Assembly (NCBI RefSeq): GCF_003943935.1
Contig: NZ_RJOB01000002.1
Span: 1 to 64,000, forward strand
DNA length: 64,000 nt
Direction of reading: 5' to 3'
Source: Streptococcus mitis
GTDB lineage: Bacteria; Bacillota; Bacilli; Lactobacillales; Streptococcaceae
Shown here: positions 11,467 to 19,876 of the stretch, one piece after another
Layout of the letters: every line of letters starts with the position of its first letter
How positions within the stretch are numbered: the stretch's first letter is position 1
Notes under the pieces: model-generated
The model's database searches: none
Seen by the model: only the letters and a program-made list of their open reading frames with translations
What the model was told of the DNA's origin: nothing
Made by a program: the position numbers and the translations under genes

Positions 11467-12242
11467 AACGAATTACCGCAAATCAATACCAAACTTCAGA
11501 ACGGTATTACAAATTACCTAAAATTCTTTTTGAGGAAGAGAAATATATGGATATGAAACTAGAAGTAAAGGTGGCTTATTCTATTTTAAAAGATCGTTTA
11601 GAATTATCTCTCAGTCGTGGTTGGATAGATGAAGAAGGCGCGGTCTATTTAGTATTTTCTAATTCTAAACTGATGAAGCTGTTAGGTTGTTCGAAGTCAA
11701 AACTACTATCAATCAAAAAAGTTCTTAAAGAATATGACTTAATTGATGAAGTCCAACAGTCTTCAAGTGAGAAAGGGAGACTAGCTAATAAGATTTATTT
11801 AGGGGAGTTGTCTTCTACCCCAGTAGCTAGTTCGAACAGGCCTAGTGTTAAAAAAAGACTAGGGCAGGATGAAAATGAAACGGCCCCCGTCTCTTATTCA
11901 GCCCCTAGTGAGACTGAAGTTAGTGAGACTAAATATAGTGAGACTGATTCTTTATTTACGGAGGATGAGGAGTATAGGAATTCTCAACCTATTTTGAGAA
12001 GAAAAGTAGAAAAGGTCACAAAATATGATCGAGATTATATTTGGGGATTGGTACAAGATCAATTTAGACGAGAGGGTTTTTCTGAAACAGCCAGTGAAAT
12101 TGCTATGACTGATTTTGAGAGAATCTATCAGTATGCTCTAGATAATGTTCGCTTTGTTAGACGTGCGGAAGTGCTTGCTGAATTTGTTTTTAATGGCTTG
12201 TATTCCGTTTGGAACAACCGTGTTAGAAAAGGAGGTGGTTAA
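11463..12242 (+). CDS. RepA_N-type replication initiator
   Basis: 259 residues. The N-terminal 110 residues match the RepA_N pattern: YYKLPKILFEEEKYMDMKLE, then KVAYSILKDRLELS, then a winged-helix-like segment ending LIDEVQQ and NKIYLG. The middle is a low-complexity linker rich in Ser/Thr/Glu; the C-terminal 70 residues are a separate helical part, as in plasmid RepA_N proteins. In Tn5252-like ICEs this protein is thought to support replication of the excised circle. Translationally coupled to the gene before it; a 33-residue membrane peptide follows after the stop. Confidence 0.8.
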   Translation: MKRITANQYQTSERYYKLPKILFEEEKYMDMKLEVKVAYSILKDRLELSLSRGWIDEEGAVYLVFSNSKLMKLLGCSKSKLLSIKKVLKEYDLIDEVQQSSSEKGRLANKIYLGELSSTPVASSNRPSVKKRLGQDENETAPVSYSAPSETEVSETKYSETDSLFTEDEEYRNSQPILRRKVEKVTKYDRDYIWGLVQDQFRREGFSETASEIAMTDFERIYQYALDNVRFVRRAEVLAEFVFNGLYSVWNNRVRKGGG

Positions 12243-12344
12243 ATGTCGCCAATCGAGTGGATATTAGTTATGCTCATTGTCATTTCAAGTGGAGTGACAG
12301 TTCTGACAATGATAGTCGATAAGAAAGGGGTGATCAAGAAATGA
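12243..12344 (+). CDS. 33-residue membrane peptide
   Basis: ATG at 12243 comes directly after the RepA_N stop, with GGAGGTGG 6 bases upstream. One hydrophobic segment (residues 5-24) and a basic tail VDKKGVIKK. The last codons overlap the methyltransferase start by ATGA. Expressed as part of the rep-MTase operon; role unknown. Confidence 0.6.
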   Translation: MSPIEWILVMLIVISSGVTVLTMIVDKKGVIKK

Positions 12345-13699
12345 GATTTATTGATTTATTTTCAGGTATCGGTGGCTTTCGACTTGGAATGGAAAGTGTC
12401 GGACACGAATGTATTGGATTTTGTGAGATTGATAAATTTGCTAGGAAATCTTATAAGTCCATTTTTCAAACGGAAGGAGAAATAGAATTTCATGACATAC
12501 GAGATGTTTCAGATGACGAATTTAAAAAACTTAGAGGGAAAGTCGATGTCATCTGTGGGGGATTCCCTTGTCAAGCATTTTCAATCGCAGGAAGAAGATT
12601 GGGATTTGAAGATACTAGAGGAACTTTGTTCTTTGAAATTGCTCGGGCGGCCAAACAAATCCAACCACGTTTTCTTTTTCTTGAAAATGTTAAAGGCCTA
12701 CTCAATCACGATAAGGGACGGACGTTCACCACAATCCTTACCACACTTGATGAGTTGGGGTTTGATGTTGAGTGGCAGGTGCTTAACAGTAAGGATTTTG
12801 GCGTTCCCCAAAACAGAGAGAGGGTGTTTATTATCGGACATTCTAGAAAGAAAGGTACCAGACTCTTATTTCCTTTCAGAAGAGAAGGTCAAGCAACTAA
12901 CTCTGAGACTTTAAAAACATTAGGAAATTTGAATCCATCAAAAAATGGAATGAGCGGTAAAGTTTATTATTCAGAAGGTCTTGCGCCAACCTTAGTTCGT
13001 GGGAAAGGAGAAGGATTTAAAGTTGCGATTCCTTGCATAACACCAGACAGATTAGACAAAAGACAAAATGGGAGACGATTTAAGGAAAACCAAGAGCCAA
13101 TGTTTACTTTAAATACTCAAGATCGCCATGGTATTGTCGTTGTTGGAGATTTACCAACTAGCTTTAAGGAAACTGGTCGCGTCTATGGAAGTGAGGGCTT
13201 ATCTCCAACACTGACTACGATGCAAGGTGGAGATAAAATCCCCAAAATACTAATTCCAGAACCAATCCAATTTCTAAAAGTACGGGAAGCAACGAAAAAA
13301 GGATATGCTCAAGCAGAGATTGGGGATTCAATCAATTTAGAAAGACCAAATTCTCAGTATCGTCGAGGTAGAGTTGGAAAAGGTATTGCGAATACGTTAA
13401 CAACTAGTGGACAAATGGGAGTAGTAGTGGCTAGCTATGAAGGAGAAGATAAGCAAGTTTACCATGTAGCTGGTGTCTTGATAGATGGGCAATTTTACCG
13501 TTTGAGAATACGACGAATCACTCCTAAAGAGTGTTTTCGATTGCAGGGGTTTCCTGATTGGGCTTTTGAAGCTGCTAGAAAAGTCTCTAGTAATAGTCAG
13601 CTCTATAAACAAGCTGGTAATAGTGTAACCGTTCCTGTGATTGCCGTAATCGCAAAGAAATTAAAAGAAATCGAGGAAAAAGATGAAAGCTTTAAATAA
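12341..13699 (+). CDS. DNA (cytosine-5-)-methyltransferase
   Basis: 452 residues, transfers methyl from SAM to C5 of cytosine. Motifs in order: I DLFSGIGGFRLGME (residues 4-17), IV GGFPCQAFSIAG with the catalytic PCQ, VI ENVKGL, VIII QNRERVFIIG, a long target-recognition region, then IX/X RRITPKECFRLQGFPDW and QAGNSVTVPV. All key residues are present. No restriction endonuclease gene lies beside it, so it is an orphan that probably protects the element or alters host gene expression. Overlaps the next gene by 17 bases. Tn5252-type ICEs commonly carry such a gene here. Confidence 0.92.
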   Translation: MRFIDLFSGIGGFRLGMESVGHECIGFCEIDKFARKSYKSIFQTEGEIEFHDIRDVSDDEFKKLRGKVDVICGGFPCQAFSIAGRRLGFEDTRGTLFFEIARAAKQIQPRFLFLENVKGLLNHDKGRTFTTILTTLDELGFDVEWQVLNSKDFGVPQNRERVFIIGHSRKKGTRLLFPFRREGQATNSETLKTLGNLNPSKNGMSGKVYYSEGLAPTLVRGKGEGFKVAIPCITPDRLDKRQNGRRFKENQEPMFTLNTQDRHGIVVVGDLPTSFKETGRVYGSEGLSPTLTTMQGGDKIPKILIPEPIQFLKVREATKKGYAQAEIGDSINLERPNSQYRRGRVGKGIANTLTTSGQMGVVVASYEGEDKQVYHVAGVLIDGQFYRLRIRRITPKECFRLQGFPDWAFEAARKVSSNSQLYKQAGNSVTVPVIAVIAKKLKEIEEKDESFK

Positions 13700-14132
13700 A
13701 GAGTCAATACTAGATTGTGATGAATTAGAAACAGAATTACATGATGCAGAAATCAAACAGCTGGATGAACAAATATTTTTAATGCCTAATTATCCATGTG
13801 AGTTTGAGGTGACTTTCTTAGATGATTACCATAAAAAACATAATTACCCCCTATTTTATGAATCCTATCTTCAAAACATTATGGAATTCCTTGAAAGTCA
13901 GGATATAAAGAACGGAGCTGATGCCTTTGTAGATGATCATCAGAATCTTGTTTTTGTTTTATATGGACAAGGTTATCGAGCAGAGGGAAAAGAGGGAATA
14001 CTTACAACTCAAGTAACTGTAAAAGCTTATGATGAAGACAAGAAACCGATTAACTTCTCCAATTTATTAGATTCCTTAATCGTCTCAGAATATCAAATGG
14101 AACCGAATCTTTGGGAGGTATCCCATGATTGA
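13683..14132 (+). CDS. Conserved ICE hypothetical protein
   Basis: 149 residues, ATG after GAGGAAAAAG, starting inside the 3' end of the methyltransferase gene. Acidic, with no membrane segment. The C-terminal part (LTTQVTVKAYDEDKKPINFS) looks like a small alpha/beta fold. Ends by overlapping the Spx-like gene by 8 bases. I do not recognise the family. Confidence 0.65.
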   Translation: MKALNKESILDCDELETELHDAEIKQLDEQIFLMPNYPCEFEVTFLDDYHKKHNYPLFYESYLQNIMEFLESQDIKNGADAFVDDHQNLVFVLYGQGYRAEGKEGILTTQVTVKAYDEDKKPINFSNLLDSLIVSEYQMEPNLWEVSHD

Positions 14133-14505
14133 TCTCTATCTAAGTAAAAATAGCCAAAGAAATCAACTTCTTTTAGACTTCTTTCAAAACTACGGCATTG
14201 AGGTATCTTGTCATTCAGTTTCTGAAATGACAAAGGACAAATTAATTGAGATGATGAGCTATTCTTCAGATTGTTTTGAGTTTTTATCTCCCAATTTATT
14301 ACGATTTAAGAACCGTGACAATCTAAAATTAACGGATTTCATCGAAATGATATTAAAAAATCCTGAACTAACCCTCAGACTTCCTCTTGCGGTTTCAAAT
14401 AAGAGAGTTTATCCAAATCTGAATCTGGAGGAGGCTAGAGCTTTATTGCCAAGAGATACGAAACAATTGATTTACATGGTACAAACACATTATTTATCTA
14501 ACTAA
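14125..14505 (+). CDS. Spx/ArsC-fold protein without the redox cysteines
   Basis: 126 residues. It can be lined up along its length with Spx: start IDLYLSKNSQRN against the Spx start LYTSPSCTSCRK, and the C-terminal LTDFIEMILKNPELTLRLPL / VYPNLNLEEARALLPRD against the matching Spx block. Both cysteines of the CxxC redox switch are replaced (Ser and Asn). Spx binds the RNA polymerase alpha C-terminal domain and senses oxidation; this copy could still bind polymerase but should not sense thiol stress. It sits among ICE regulatory genes and so may tune transcription of the element or host. The assignment is by eye. Confidence 0.6.
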   Translation: MIDLYLSKNSQRNQLLLDFFQNYGIEVSCHSVSEMTKDKLIEMMSYSSDCFEFLSPNLLRFKNRDNLKLTDFIEMILKNPELTLRLPLAVSNKRVYPNLNLEEARALLPRDTKQLIYMVQTHYLSN

Positions 14506-14517
14506 AGGAGAAGCAAT

Positions 14518-14751
14518 ATGGCTGAACGATTTTGGGAGAACTTGTCCATTATTTTGGCTGAAAGAAATATTAGCTGGATTGAGTTAACCAGAAAAATGTT
14601 TGCGGGAGAGTTTCACTATCCAAGTGAATTGAATCGTTTGTATCAAAAGATTCGGCACTACAAGGTGGAACAACGAATGCCTCAAAGTCCATGGGTAGAA
14701 AGGATTGTGCAGGTATTAGATTTAGATTATGAAGATTTATTTCGGAGGTAA
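14518..14751 (+). CDS. Small Cro/C1-like DNA-binding protein
   Basis: 77 residues, RBS AAAGGAG 7 bases before ATG. FWENLSIILAERNISWIELT followed by a second helix pair and WVERIVQVLDLDYEDLF fits an XRE-type helix-turn-helix fold with an inserted loop. Probably a regulator of the left ICE operon. Three bases separate it from the next gene. Confidence 0.6.
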   Translation: MAERFWENLSIILAERNISWIELTRKMFAGEFHYPSELNRLYQKIRHYKVEQRMPQSPWVERIVQVLDLDYEDLFRR

Positions 14752-14753
14752 CT

Positions 14754-15341
14754 ATGAAAAGAATAATTCCAGTTTATATATTCCAACAAGTAAATGTCCT
14801 ATTGGTATCTCTATACTTACTGAAATTTCTTTGTATCGGTGAGTTAACTATACTACAGATTCTTTATGGTTCGTCACTCATTTCTTTTTTATGGATGTAT
14901 GGCCAACGTAAACAAGCTCATAAGATCGATATGAAATCTAGGATGAAATGGCTTGGTATTGGATTAGCTAGCCTAATGATTATAAGTCTATGTTTTAGCC
15001 TAATCCATGCTCAAGGAACCACGAATCAAGCAAACTTAATTGGCCTTCAACATCAAGTTCCTTGGTTTTCATTTTTATTGTTTTTAATCAATGCGAGTAT
15101 GGTTGAAGAATTTCTGTATCGAGAAATTTTATGGAACTTGGTTAGAAAATTAGATATTCGAGTTGCTTTGACAAGTGTTTTGTTCGCCTTAGCTCATCAT
15201 CCAGGAACCATTCTAGCTTGGTGTTTATATGTTTCATTGGGAATGTTTTTAGGGATGGTGCGCTATAAATCGGACTTATGGGGCAGTATGGGGCTACATT
15301 TGGTGTGGAACCTACTAGTGTATAGTTTGCTGCTTTTTTAG
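14754..15341 (+). CDS. CPBP (CAAX/Abi) family membrane protease
   Basis: 195 residues with five to six membrane segments. The active-site motifs of the family are seen: EEFLYRE (EExxxR) at about residue 122 and the histidine motif ALAHHPGT at about 143, then a C-terminal motif GLHLVWNLL. In streptococci such proteins act in bacteriocin self-immunity or in protein maturation. In this position it is part of the conserved left ICE block; the exact substrate is unknown. Likely the last gene of the operon starting at 11293. Confidence 0.8.
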   Translation: MKRIIPVYIFQQVNVLLVSLYLLKFLCIGELTILQILYGSSLISFLWMYGQRKQAHKIDMKSRMKWLGIGLASLMIISLCFSLIHAQGTTNQANLIGLQHQVPWFSFLLFLINASMVEEFLYREILWNLVRKLDIRVALTSVLFALAHHPGTILAWCLYVSLGMFLGMVRYKSDLWGSMGLHLVWNLLVYSLLLF

Positions 15342-15481
15342 AGTAAATTAGCTTGTTTTAGGGAAATGAAATGCTAACGTTATGTAACAATGTTAGTCTT
15401 TTATTTCAAACTCTTTGATTAATATGAATTTAGCTCGATAGAAAAATAAGAAATGTGATAAAAATTTCAACTACTCTTATC

Positions 15482-15487
15482 TATAAT
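15482..15487 (+). promoter_or_regulatory. -10 element for the transfer operon leader
   Basis: TATAAT at 15482-15487 with a poor -35 region. Start of transcription is expected near 15494, about 180 bases before the first T4SS gene. Confidence 0.5.
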
Positions 15488-15493
15488 AAAGCT

Positions 15494-15674
15494 ACCTGTT
15501 CTTTGAAAATTGAATCCACTCCGTCTTGATTAGCGTGCCTGTGTAAGTAGGGACTGAGAGTATTTCCCTGTGAAGGGCAACTGGCACAAGACGTGTGTGA
15601 GAATTTTCTAACAGACACGGAGTTTATCGTTACCAGACTTAAACGATGCGACAAACTAGATAAAGGAGTTAATC
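15494..15674 (+). ncRNA. Structured leader RNA before the T4SS operon
   Basis: Pairings read by eye: CTCCGT 15519-15524 with ACGGAG 15617-15622; CGTCTTG 15522-15528 with CAAGACG 15587-15593; GTGCC 15535-15539 with GGCAC 15583-15587; AGGGA 15549-15553 with TCCCT 15565-15569, or alternatively CCCT 15566-15569 with AGGG 15574-15577; ATCGTT 15626-15631 with AACGAT 15642-15647. The first two share bases, so they cannot form fully at once. The last hairpin ends 18 bases before the RBS AAAGGAG. Fits a regulatory leader; a single-strand origin is another possibility. The stretch 15342-15480 before it shows no gene, only a weak hairpin (GCTAACGTTATGTAACAATGTTAG). Confidence 0.55.
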
Positions 15675-15974
15675 ATGAAGGTAGTAAATTTGTATGATTT
15701 GAAACAAATGGGAAATAAAGGTGGTTGTACCATCCAATTGATTCATCACTTTCCTTTTGGTATGGGCTTAGGACATCTTAAAAAAGACTACATTGAATTT
15801 CAACGTGTTGGTATCGTTGATGGGAAAGCAGTAGAAATTACTCTTCGAGAACCTTATTCGAGAGATCTACTGCAGGTTGTCAAGTCGATTAAGCAACGTC
15901 AGAAATTGATAGCTTATCGTTATAAAGAAGGAAAGCTGCTATTTGTGAAGAAGGAGGCCTCAGATGTCCTCTGA
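15675..15974 (+). CDS. First protein of the transfer operon, hypothetical
   Basis: 99 residues, strong RBS AAAGGAG. Begins MKVVNLYDLKQMGNKGGC and is basic at the C-terminus. No membrane segment. Overlaps the PcfB-like gene by 11 bases, so it belongs to the transfer operon. Family not recognised; it is commonly seen first in Tn5252-type T4SS operons. Confidence 0.65.
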   Translation: MKVVNLYDLKQMGNKGGCTIQLIHHFPFGMGLGHLKKDYIEFQRVGIVDGKAVEITLREPYSRDLLQVVKSIKQRQKLIAYRYKEGKLLFVKKEASDVL

Positions 15975-16452
15975 ACAACAGGAACGAATGGCCGTTCAAT
16001 ATGCTGAGCGTAGTCTTTTATTTACTGTAAAAAGTCTTTTAAAGATTCTAGAATGGTCAAGACGTCATGCTTTAGCACAGGATTCCGCCTATAAGATAGG
16101 AGTGCAGAAATTAGAAGAATTGCTACAATCTCCTTATTCGATTGATACGATTAATCTGAAAAAAGATTTTTTAGACAAACCAATTGATATAGAGAAATTT
16201 AAAGCTTTTTTAGAAAAAGAAGAGATTCCTTTAGCCATCGCTTGGCAAGGGGATTCTCTACATTTCTACACGAAAGACCGTTCGATTCTAGACAATCATT
16301 TAGACCATCTGTTAGAAAAAATGGTTAATGATCCAGAAAAATTAGCTGATTTTACCATGGATAAGTCATTAGACGATGCAATTGATGAGGCTAAATCCCA
16401 AATTACCTTTAGACAAGAAGGAGCCGTCAAACAGAAAGAGATGGTGAGATGA
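15964..16452 (+). CDS. PcfB/DUF3801-like coupling-protein partner
   Basis: 162 residues, mostly helical, charged. The ending with the DMSLDDAIDEAKSQ-like pattern (MDKSLDDAIDEAKSQITF) and the position directly before virD4 fit PcfB/DUF3801, an accessory that helps the coupling protein recognise the relaxosome. Overlaps virD4 by 4 bases (ATGA). Seen: length, position, helix pattern. Known of the family: found before virD4 in Gram-positive ICEs. Confidence 0.65.
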   Translation: MSSEQQERMAVQYAERSLLFTVKSLLKILEWSRRHALAQDSAYKIGVQKLEELLQSPYSIDTINLKKDFLDKPIDIEKFKAFLEKEEIPLAIAWQGDSLHFYTKDRSILDNHLDHLLEKMVNDPEKLADFTMDKSLDDAIDEAKSQITFRQEGAVKQKEMVR

Positions 16453-18329
16453 TGTACAGTGGAAAGAAATTCCTACTATTCTCACTGTTAGGTATCTTCC
16501 TAGGCTATCTTTTTCATCGTTTGACGCTTTTGTATGATTCCTATACTGGAAATAGCTTAGATAAATGGACTCATCTCCTGATGGAAGGTCAAGATGAAGT
16601 TCTTCAGTCGCCATGGAATGTTTCCTTTACTGGAAAATCAAGTGCTTTTTTTCTACTAGGTTTTGTGATGATGTTGCTGGTTTATCTCTATCTAGAGACT
16701 GGTAAAAAACAATACCGAGAAGGGGTAGAATACGGGAGCGCCCGTTTTGGAACTCTAAAAGAAAAGAAGTTTTTTTACGGTAAGGAATTTTCTCATGATA
16801 CGATCTTAGCCCAAGATGTTCGTTTGACATTATTAGATAAAAAACCACCCCAATATGATAGGAATAAGAATATAGCGGTGATCGGAGGTTCAGGAAGTGG
16901 GAAGACATTTCGCTTTGTGAAACCCAATCTGATTCAGATGAATAGTTCAAATATTGTCGTGGATCCTAAAGATCACTTGGCCGAGAAAACAGGCAAACTC
17001 TTTTTAGAACATGGCTACCAAGTAAAGGTGTTAGATTTAGTCAATATGAAGAACTCAGATGGCTTCAATCCTTTTCGCTATATAGAGACAGAAAATGATT
17101 TGAATCGCATGCTGACGGTTTATTTCAATAACACCAAAGGTTCTGGCTCCCGTAGTGATCCATTTTGGGATGAAGCTTCTATGACTTTGGTACGAGCTTT
17201 AGCCTCTTACTTGGTCGATTTCTATAATCCACCTAAAACAAGAGAACAGCTCATAGAAGAAAGTCGTTTAAGTCAAAAGGAATATCAAAACTTGTTGAAA
17301 CGTCAAAAAAAAGAAGTGGAAGAGCGAAAAAAACGAGGGCGTTATCCAAGTTTTGCTGAAATCTCAAAACTCATTAAACACTTATCCAAGGGTGAAAACC
17401 AAGAAAAAAGTGTCTTAGAAATTCTATTTGAAAATTATGCTAAAAAGTATGGAACTGAAAATTTTACCATGCGAAATTGGGCAGATTTCCAAAATTATAA
17501 GGATAAGACTCTGGATTCTGTTATAGCTGTAACCACTGCTAAATTTGCCCTCTTCAATATTCAAAGTGTCATGGATTTGACCAAAAGAGATACCCTTGAT
17601 ATGAAGACATGGGGCAAGGAAAAATCAATAGTTTACCTAGTTATCCCAGATAACGATAGTACCTTTCGCTTTCTTTCAGCCCTCTTTTTTTCAACCGTAT
17701 TTCAAACTCTAACAAGACAAGCAGATATTGATTTTAAGGGTCAATTGCCACTTCATGTGAGAGTCTATTTAGATGAGTTCGCAAATATCGGAGAAATCCC
17801 AGATTTTGCTGAACAAACCTCAACAGTTCGTTCTCGTAATATGAGTCTCGTTCCCATTCTTCAAAATATTGCCCAACTTCAAGGGCTCTATAAAGAAAAA
17901 GAAGCTTGGAAAACCATTCTTGGGAACTGTGATAGCTTAGTCTACTTAGGTGGTAATGATGAAGATACCTTTAAATTTATGAGTGGCTTACTCGGTAAAC
18001 AAACCATTGATGTTCGAAATACTAGTCGTTCCTTTGGCCAGACAGGTTCAGGATCCCTTTCTCATCAAAAGATTGCTCGTGATTTAATGACACCTGATGA
18101 AGTCGGAAATATGAAACGGCATGAATGCTTGGTTAGAATTGCTAATATGCCAGTCTTTAAAAGCAAAAAATACAATTCTATCAAGCATCCAAACTGGAAG
18201 TACCTAGCCAATCAAGAAACTGATGAACGGTGGTGGAACTATCAAACCAATCCTTTGAATCAAAGACAAGAAAACCATCTTGAAGGCCTTAGAATTCGTG
18301 ATTTAACTTTTGAATCTAGTTTAAAATAA
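16449..18329 (+). CDS. Type IV coupling protein VirD4/TcpA
   Basis: 626 residues. Two N-terminal membrane segments (about 8-24 and 60-82), then the Walker A motif GGSGSGKTFRF at about residue 143, IVVDPKDHLAEKTG, and Walker B VRVYLDEFANIGEIP at about 438. It is the membrane ATPase that brings the DNA-relaxase complex to the secretion channel. Length is normal for Gram-positive VirD4. The relaxase it should deliver is not found in this element. Confidence 0.93.
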   Translation: MMYSGKKFLLFSLLGIFLGYLFHRLTLLYDSYTGNSLDKWTHLLMEGQDEVLQSPWNVSFTGKSSAFFLLGFVMMLLVYLYLETGKKQYREGVEYGSARFGTLKEKKFFYGKEFSHDTILAQDVRLTLLDKKPPQYDRNKNIAVIGGSGSGKTFRFVKPNLIQMNSSNIVVDPKDHLAEKTGKLFLEHGYQVKVLDLVNMKNSDGFNPFRYIETENDLNRMLTVYFNNTKGSGSRSDPFWDEASMTLVRALASYLVDFYNPPKTREQLIEESRLSQKEYQNLLKRQKKEVEERKKRGRYPSFAEISKLIKHLSKGENQEKSVLEILFENYAKKYGTENFTMRNWADFQNYKDKTLDSVIAVTTAKFALFNIQSVMDLTKRDTLDMKTWGKEKSIVYLVIPDNDSTFRFLSALFFSTVFQTLTRQADIDFKGQLPLHVRVYLDEFANIGEIPDFAEQTSTVRSRNMSLVPILQNIAQLQGLYKEKEAWKTILGNCDSLVYLGGNDEDTFKFMSGLLGKQTIDVRNTSRSFGQTGSGSLSHQKIARDLMTPDEVGNMKRHECLVRIANMPVFKSKKYNSIKHPNWKYLANQETDERWWNYQTNPLNQRQENHLEGLRIRDLTFESSLK

Positions 18330-18349
18330 AAATAGAAAAGAGGAAATAG

Positions 18350-18592
18350 ATGATTACGCATTTTAAAGGTTTTGTTTATGGAGTAGACGCAAGTGCCATG
18401 TTTGCACAAGCTATGTCTTTGTTACAGAAGGGATTGATTGCAGTTGGTGCCTTTCTCGTTGTTGTGGGGATTGTCAACCTTGCAACCAATATTAAAGATG
18501 GTGGACCAGGTGTTCGGAATGCCATTCTGGAAATTGTCGGTGGTGTTATGGTAGGGGCTGCTGGAGCCTTTGTAACTCAAATTTCAATTTAG
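18350..18592 (+). CDS. VirB2-like small membrane subunit
   Basis: 80 residues with two hydrophobic segments (about 28-46 and 57-76) separated by a short polar loop NIKDGGPGVRN. This is the layout of a VirB2/Trs-type pilin-like subunit of Gram-positive T4SSs. RBS AGAGGAAA. Lies between virD4 and the VirB6-like gene, as expected. Confidence 0.65.
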   Translation: MITHFKGFVYGVDASAMFAQAMSLLQKGLIAVGAFLVVVGIVNLATNIKDGGPGVRNAILEIVGGVMVGAAGAFVTQISI

Positions 18593-18608
18593 GAGGATAA
18601 ACAATGAC

Positions 18609-19463
18609 ATGAATCTTAGTTTAGTCTCTCCCTTTGTTTACCTTGCATCTGAAAAAATATCAGCTGAAAATTTATTTGAAGGATTTAATGTAGATTTACA
18701 ATCTACGGTAGATCTGATTAAATCTCTATCTAGCTACAATCCAACAGTATGGACTTACATGTCTAGTATTACTAAAAGTGTCATGCAACCTCTCGGAGTT
18801 GCGATTTTATCAGTTGTTCTCATCCTAGAATTTTCGAAGATGGCAAAGAAGATTGCTAACTCAGGAGGAGCGATGACCTTTGAAGCATTGGCGCCGATGT
18901 TGATTAGTTACATTATGGTCGCAGTTGTAATTACCAATACTACCGTTATTGTAGAGGCTATCATCGGGATTGCGAGTCACGCCATTGAACAAGTGGCTTC
19001 GATTGTGGCTCACGGTGGGGCAAAGTATGATACCATTTCTGGATTAAAAGGGTCAGGATTTATTGGCCGGATGATTGTGGGCTTTTTCGCCCTCCTAATT
19101 TGGCTAGTTCGGATAGTAAGTGCAGCCATGGTCAATCTTTTGGTATCTATTCGATTTATTCAACTCTACCTTATGATTCCATTTGCCCCTCTTACGATTC
19201 CAACATTTTTAAGTGATGAGTGGAAGTCTATTGGTATTGGCTATTTAAAAAATATTATGGTCTATGCGGTACAAGGGGTTCTTATTTTTCTGATTGTTTC
19301 TCTTGTTCCTTTGTTTGAATCTGCTGGGAAAATAGCTGTTTCAAATGGTGCAGGAGTCCTGCAATCACTTGCGATTATGTTTGGTAGTTTAATACAAGCT
19401 ATCTTACTGATTATTGCCCTCGTTGGTTCTCAACGTACGGCTCGCTCAATCTTAGGTATGTAA
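18609..19463 (+). CDS. VirB6/TrsL-like polytopic channel protein
   Basis: 284 residues with about six membrane segments and a loop around residues 130-150 (GGAKYDTISGLKGSG). This is the pattern of VirB6/TrsL channel proteins. The ATG at 18609 lies 10 bases behind AGGAGGATAA; between them is ATGACATGA, a two-codon reading frame (18604-18612) overlapping the start, which may couple initiation or reflect a one-base change. A hairpin with a T-run follows the stop. Confidence 0.7.
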   Translation: MNLSLVSPFVYLASEKISAENLFEGFNVDLQSTVDLIKSLSSYNPTVWTYMSSITKSVMQPLGVAILSVVLILEFSKMAKKIANSGGAMTFEALAPMLISYIMVAVVITNTTVIVEAIIGIASHAIEQVASIVAHGGAKYDTISGLKGSGFIGRMIVGFFALLIWLVRIVSAAMVNLLVSIRFIQLYLMIPFAPLTIPTFLSDEWKSIGIGYLKNIMVYAVQGVLIFLIVSLVPLFESAGKIAVSNGAGVLQSLAIMFGSLIQAILLIIALVGSQRTARSILGM

Positions 19464-19470
19464 TTAGATA

Positions 19471-19505
19471 AAGGCTAGGAAGTGATTGCTTCTTAGCCTT
19501 TTTAG
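19471..19505 (+). terminator. Hairpin inside the T4SS operon
   Basis: Stem AAGGCTAGGAAG / CTTCTTAGCCTT with one G-T pair and loop TGATTG, then five T. It stands between the VirB6-like gene and the PrgI gene and should partly reduce downstream expression. Confidence 0.65.
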
Positions 19506-19516
19506 AAAGGAAAGTC

Positions 19517-19876
19517 ATGAATACACGTGTCTTTAAAGACATCTCAAAATACCAACACAGGGCTTGGATAGGTTTCACCACAAGACAAATCATCTTTGTT
19601 TTACCAGCCTTTATTGTCACAATTATTGTTTTGGGCTTGAATCTCTTTTTCTGGCAATTTGGAGATTGGTTTGTTTACGGTTTTGTGTTTGCTTTTACCA
19701 TCCCCCTCATGCTTTTTGGAGTCTATAAACCCAATGATTTATATTTTGAACATTATTTGAAATACCGTCTTCATTTTGAACTAACGGTTCCCCTACGCAC
19801 AATTACAGGAAAGAAAGGATCTGAATATGAAAAGAAAATCAAATACATTAAAGAAACAAAAAACTTCAATGACTAA
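19517..19876 (+). CDS. PrgI/VirB3-like membrane protein
   Basis: 119 residues. MNTRVFKDISKYQHRAWIGF and two close hydrophobic segments (about 28-45 and 50-68), then YKPNDLYFEHYLKYRLHFE, are the layout of the PrgI family, the Gram-positive VirB3 counterpart that binds VirB4. The 3' end overlaps virB4 by 50 bases, which suggests translational coupling. Confidence 0.85.
   Translation: MNTRVFKDISKYQHRAWIGFTTRQIIFVLPAFIVTIIVLGLNLFFWQFGDWFVYGFVFAFTIPLMLFGVYKPNDLYFEHYLKYRLHFELTVPLRTITGKKGSEYEKKIKYIKETKNFND

Noticed and set aside
12341..13699. Restriction-modification system
   Set aside because: Only the methyltransferase is present; neighbours show no endonuclease motif.
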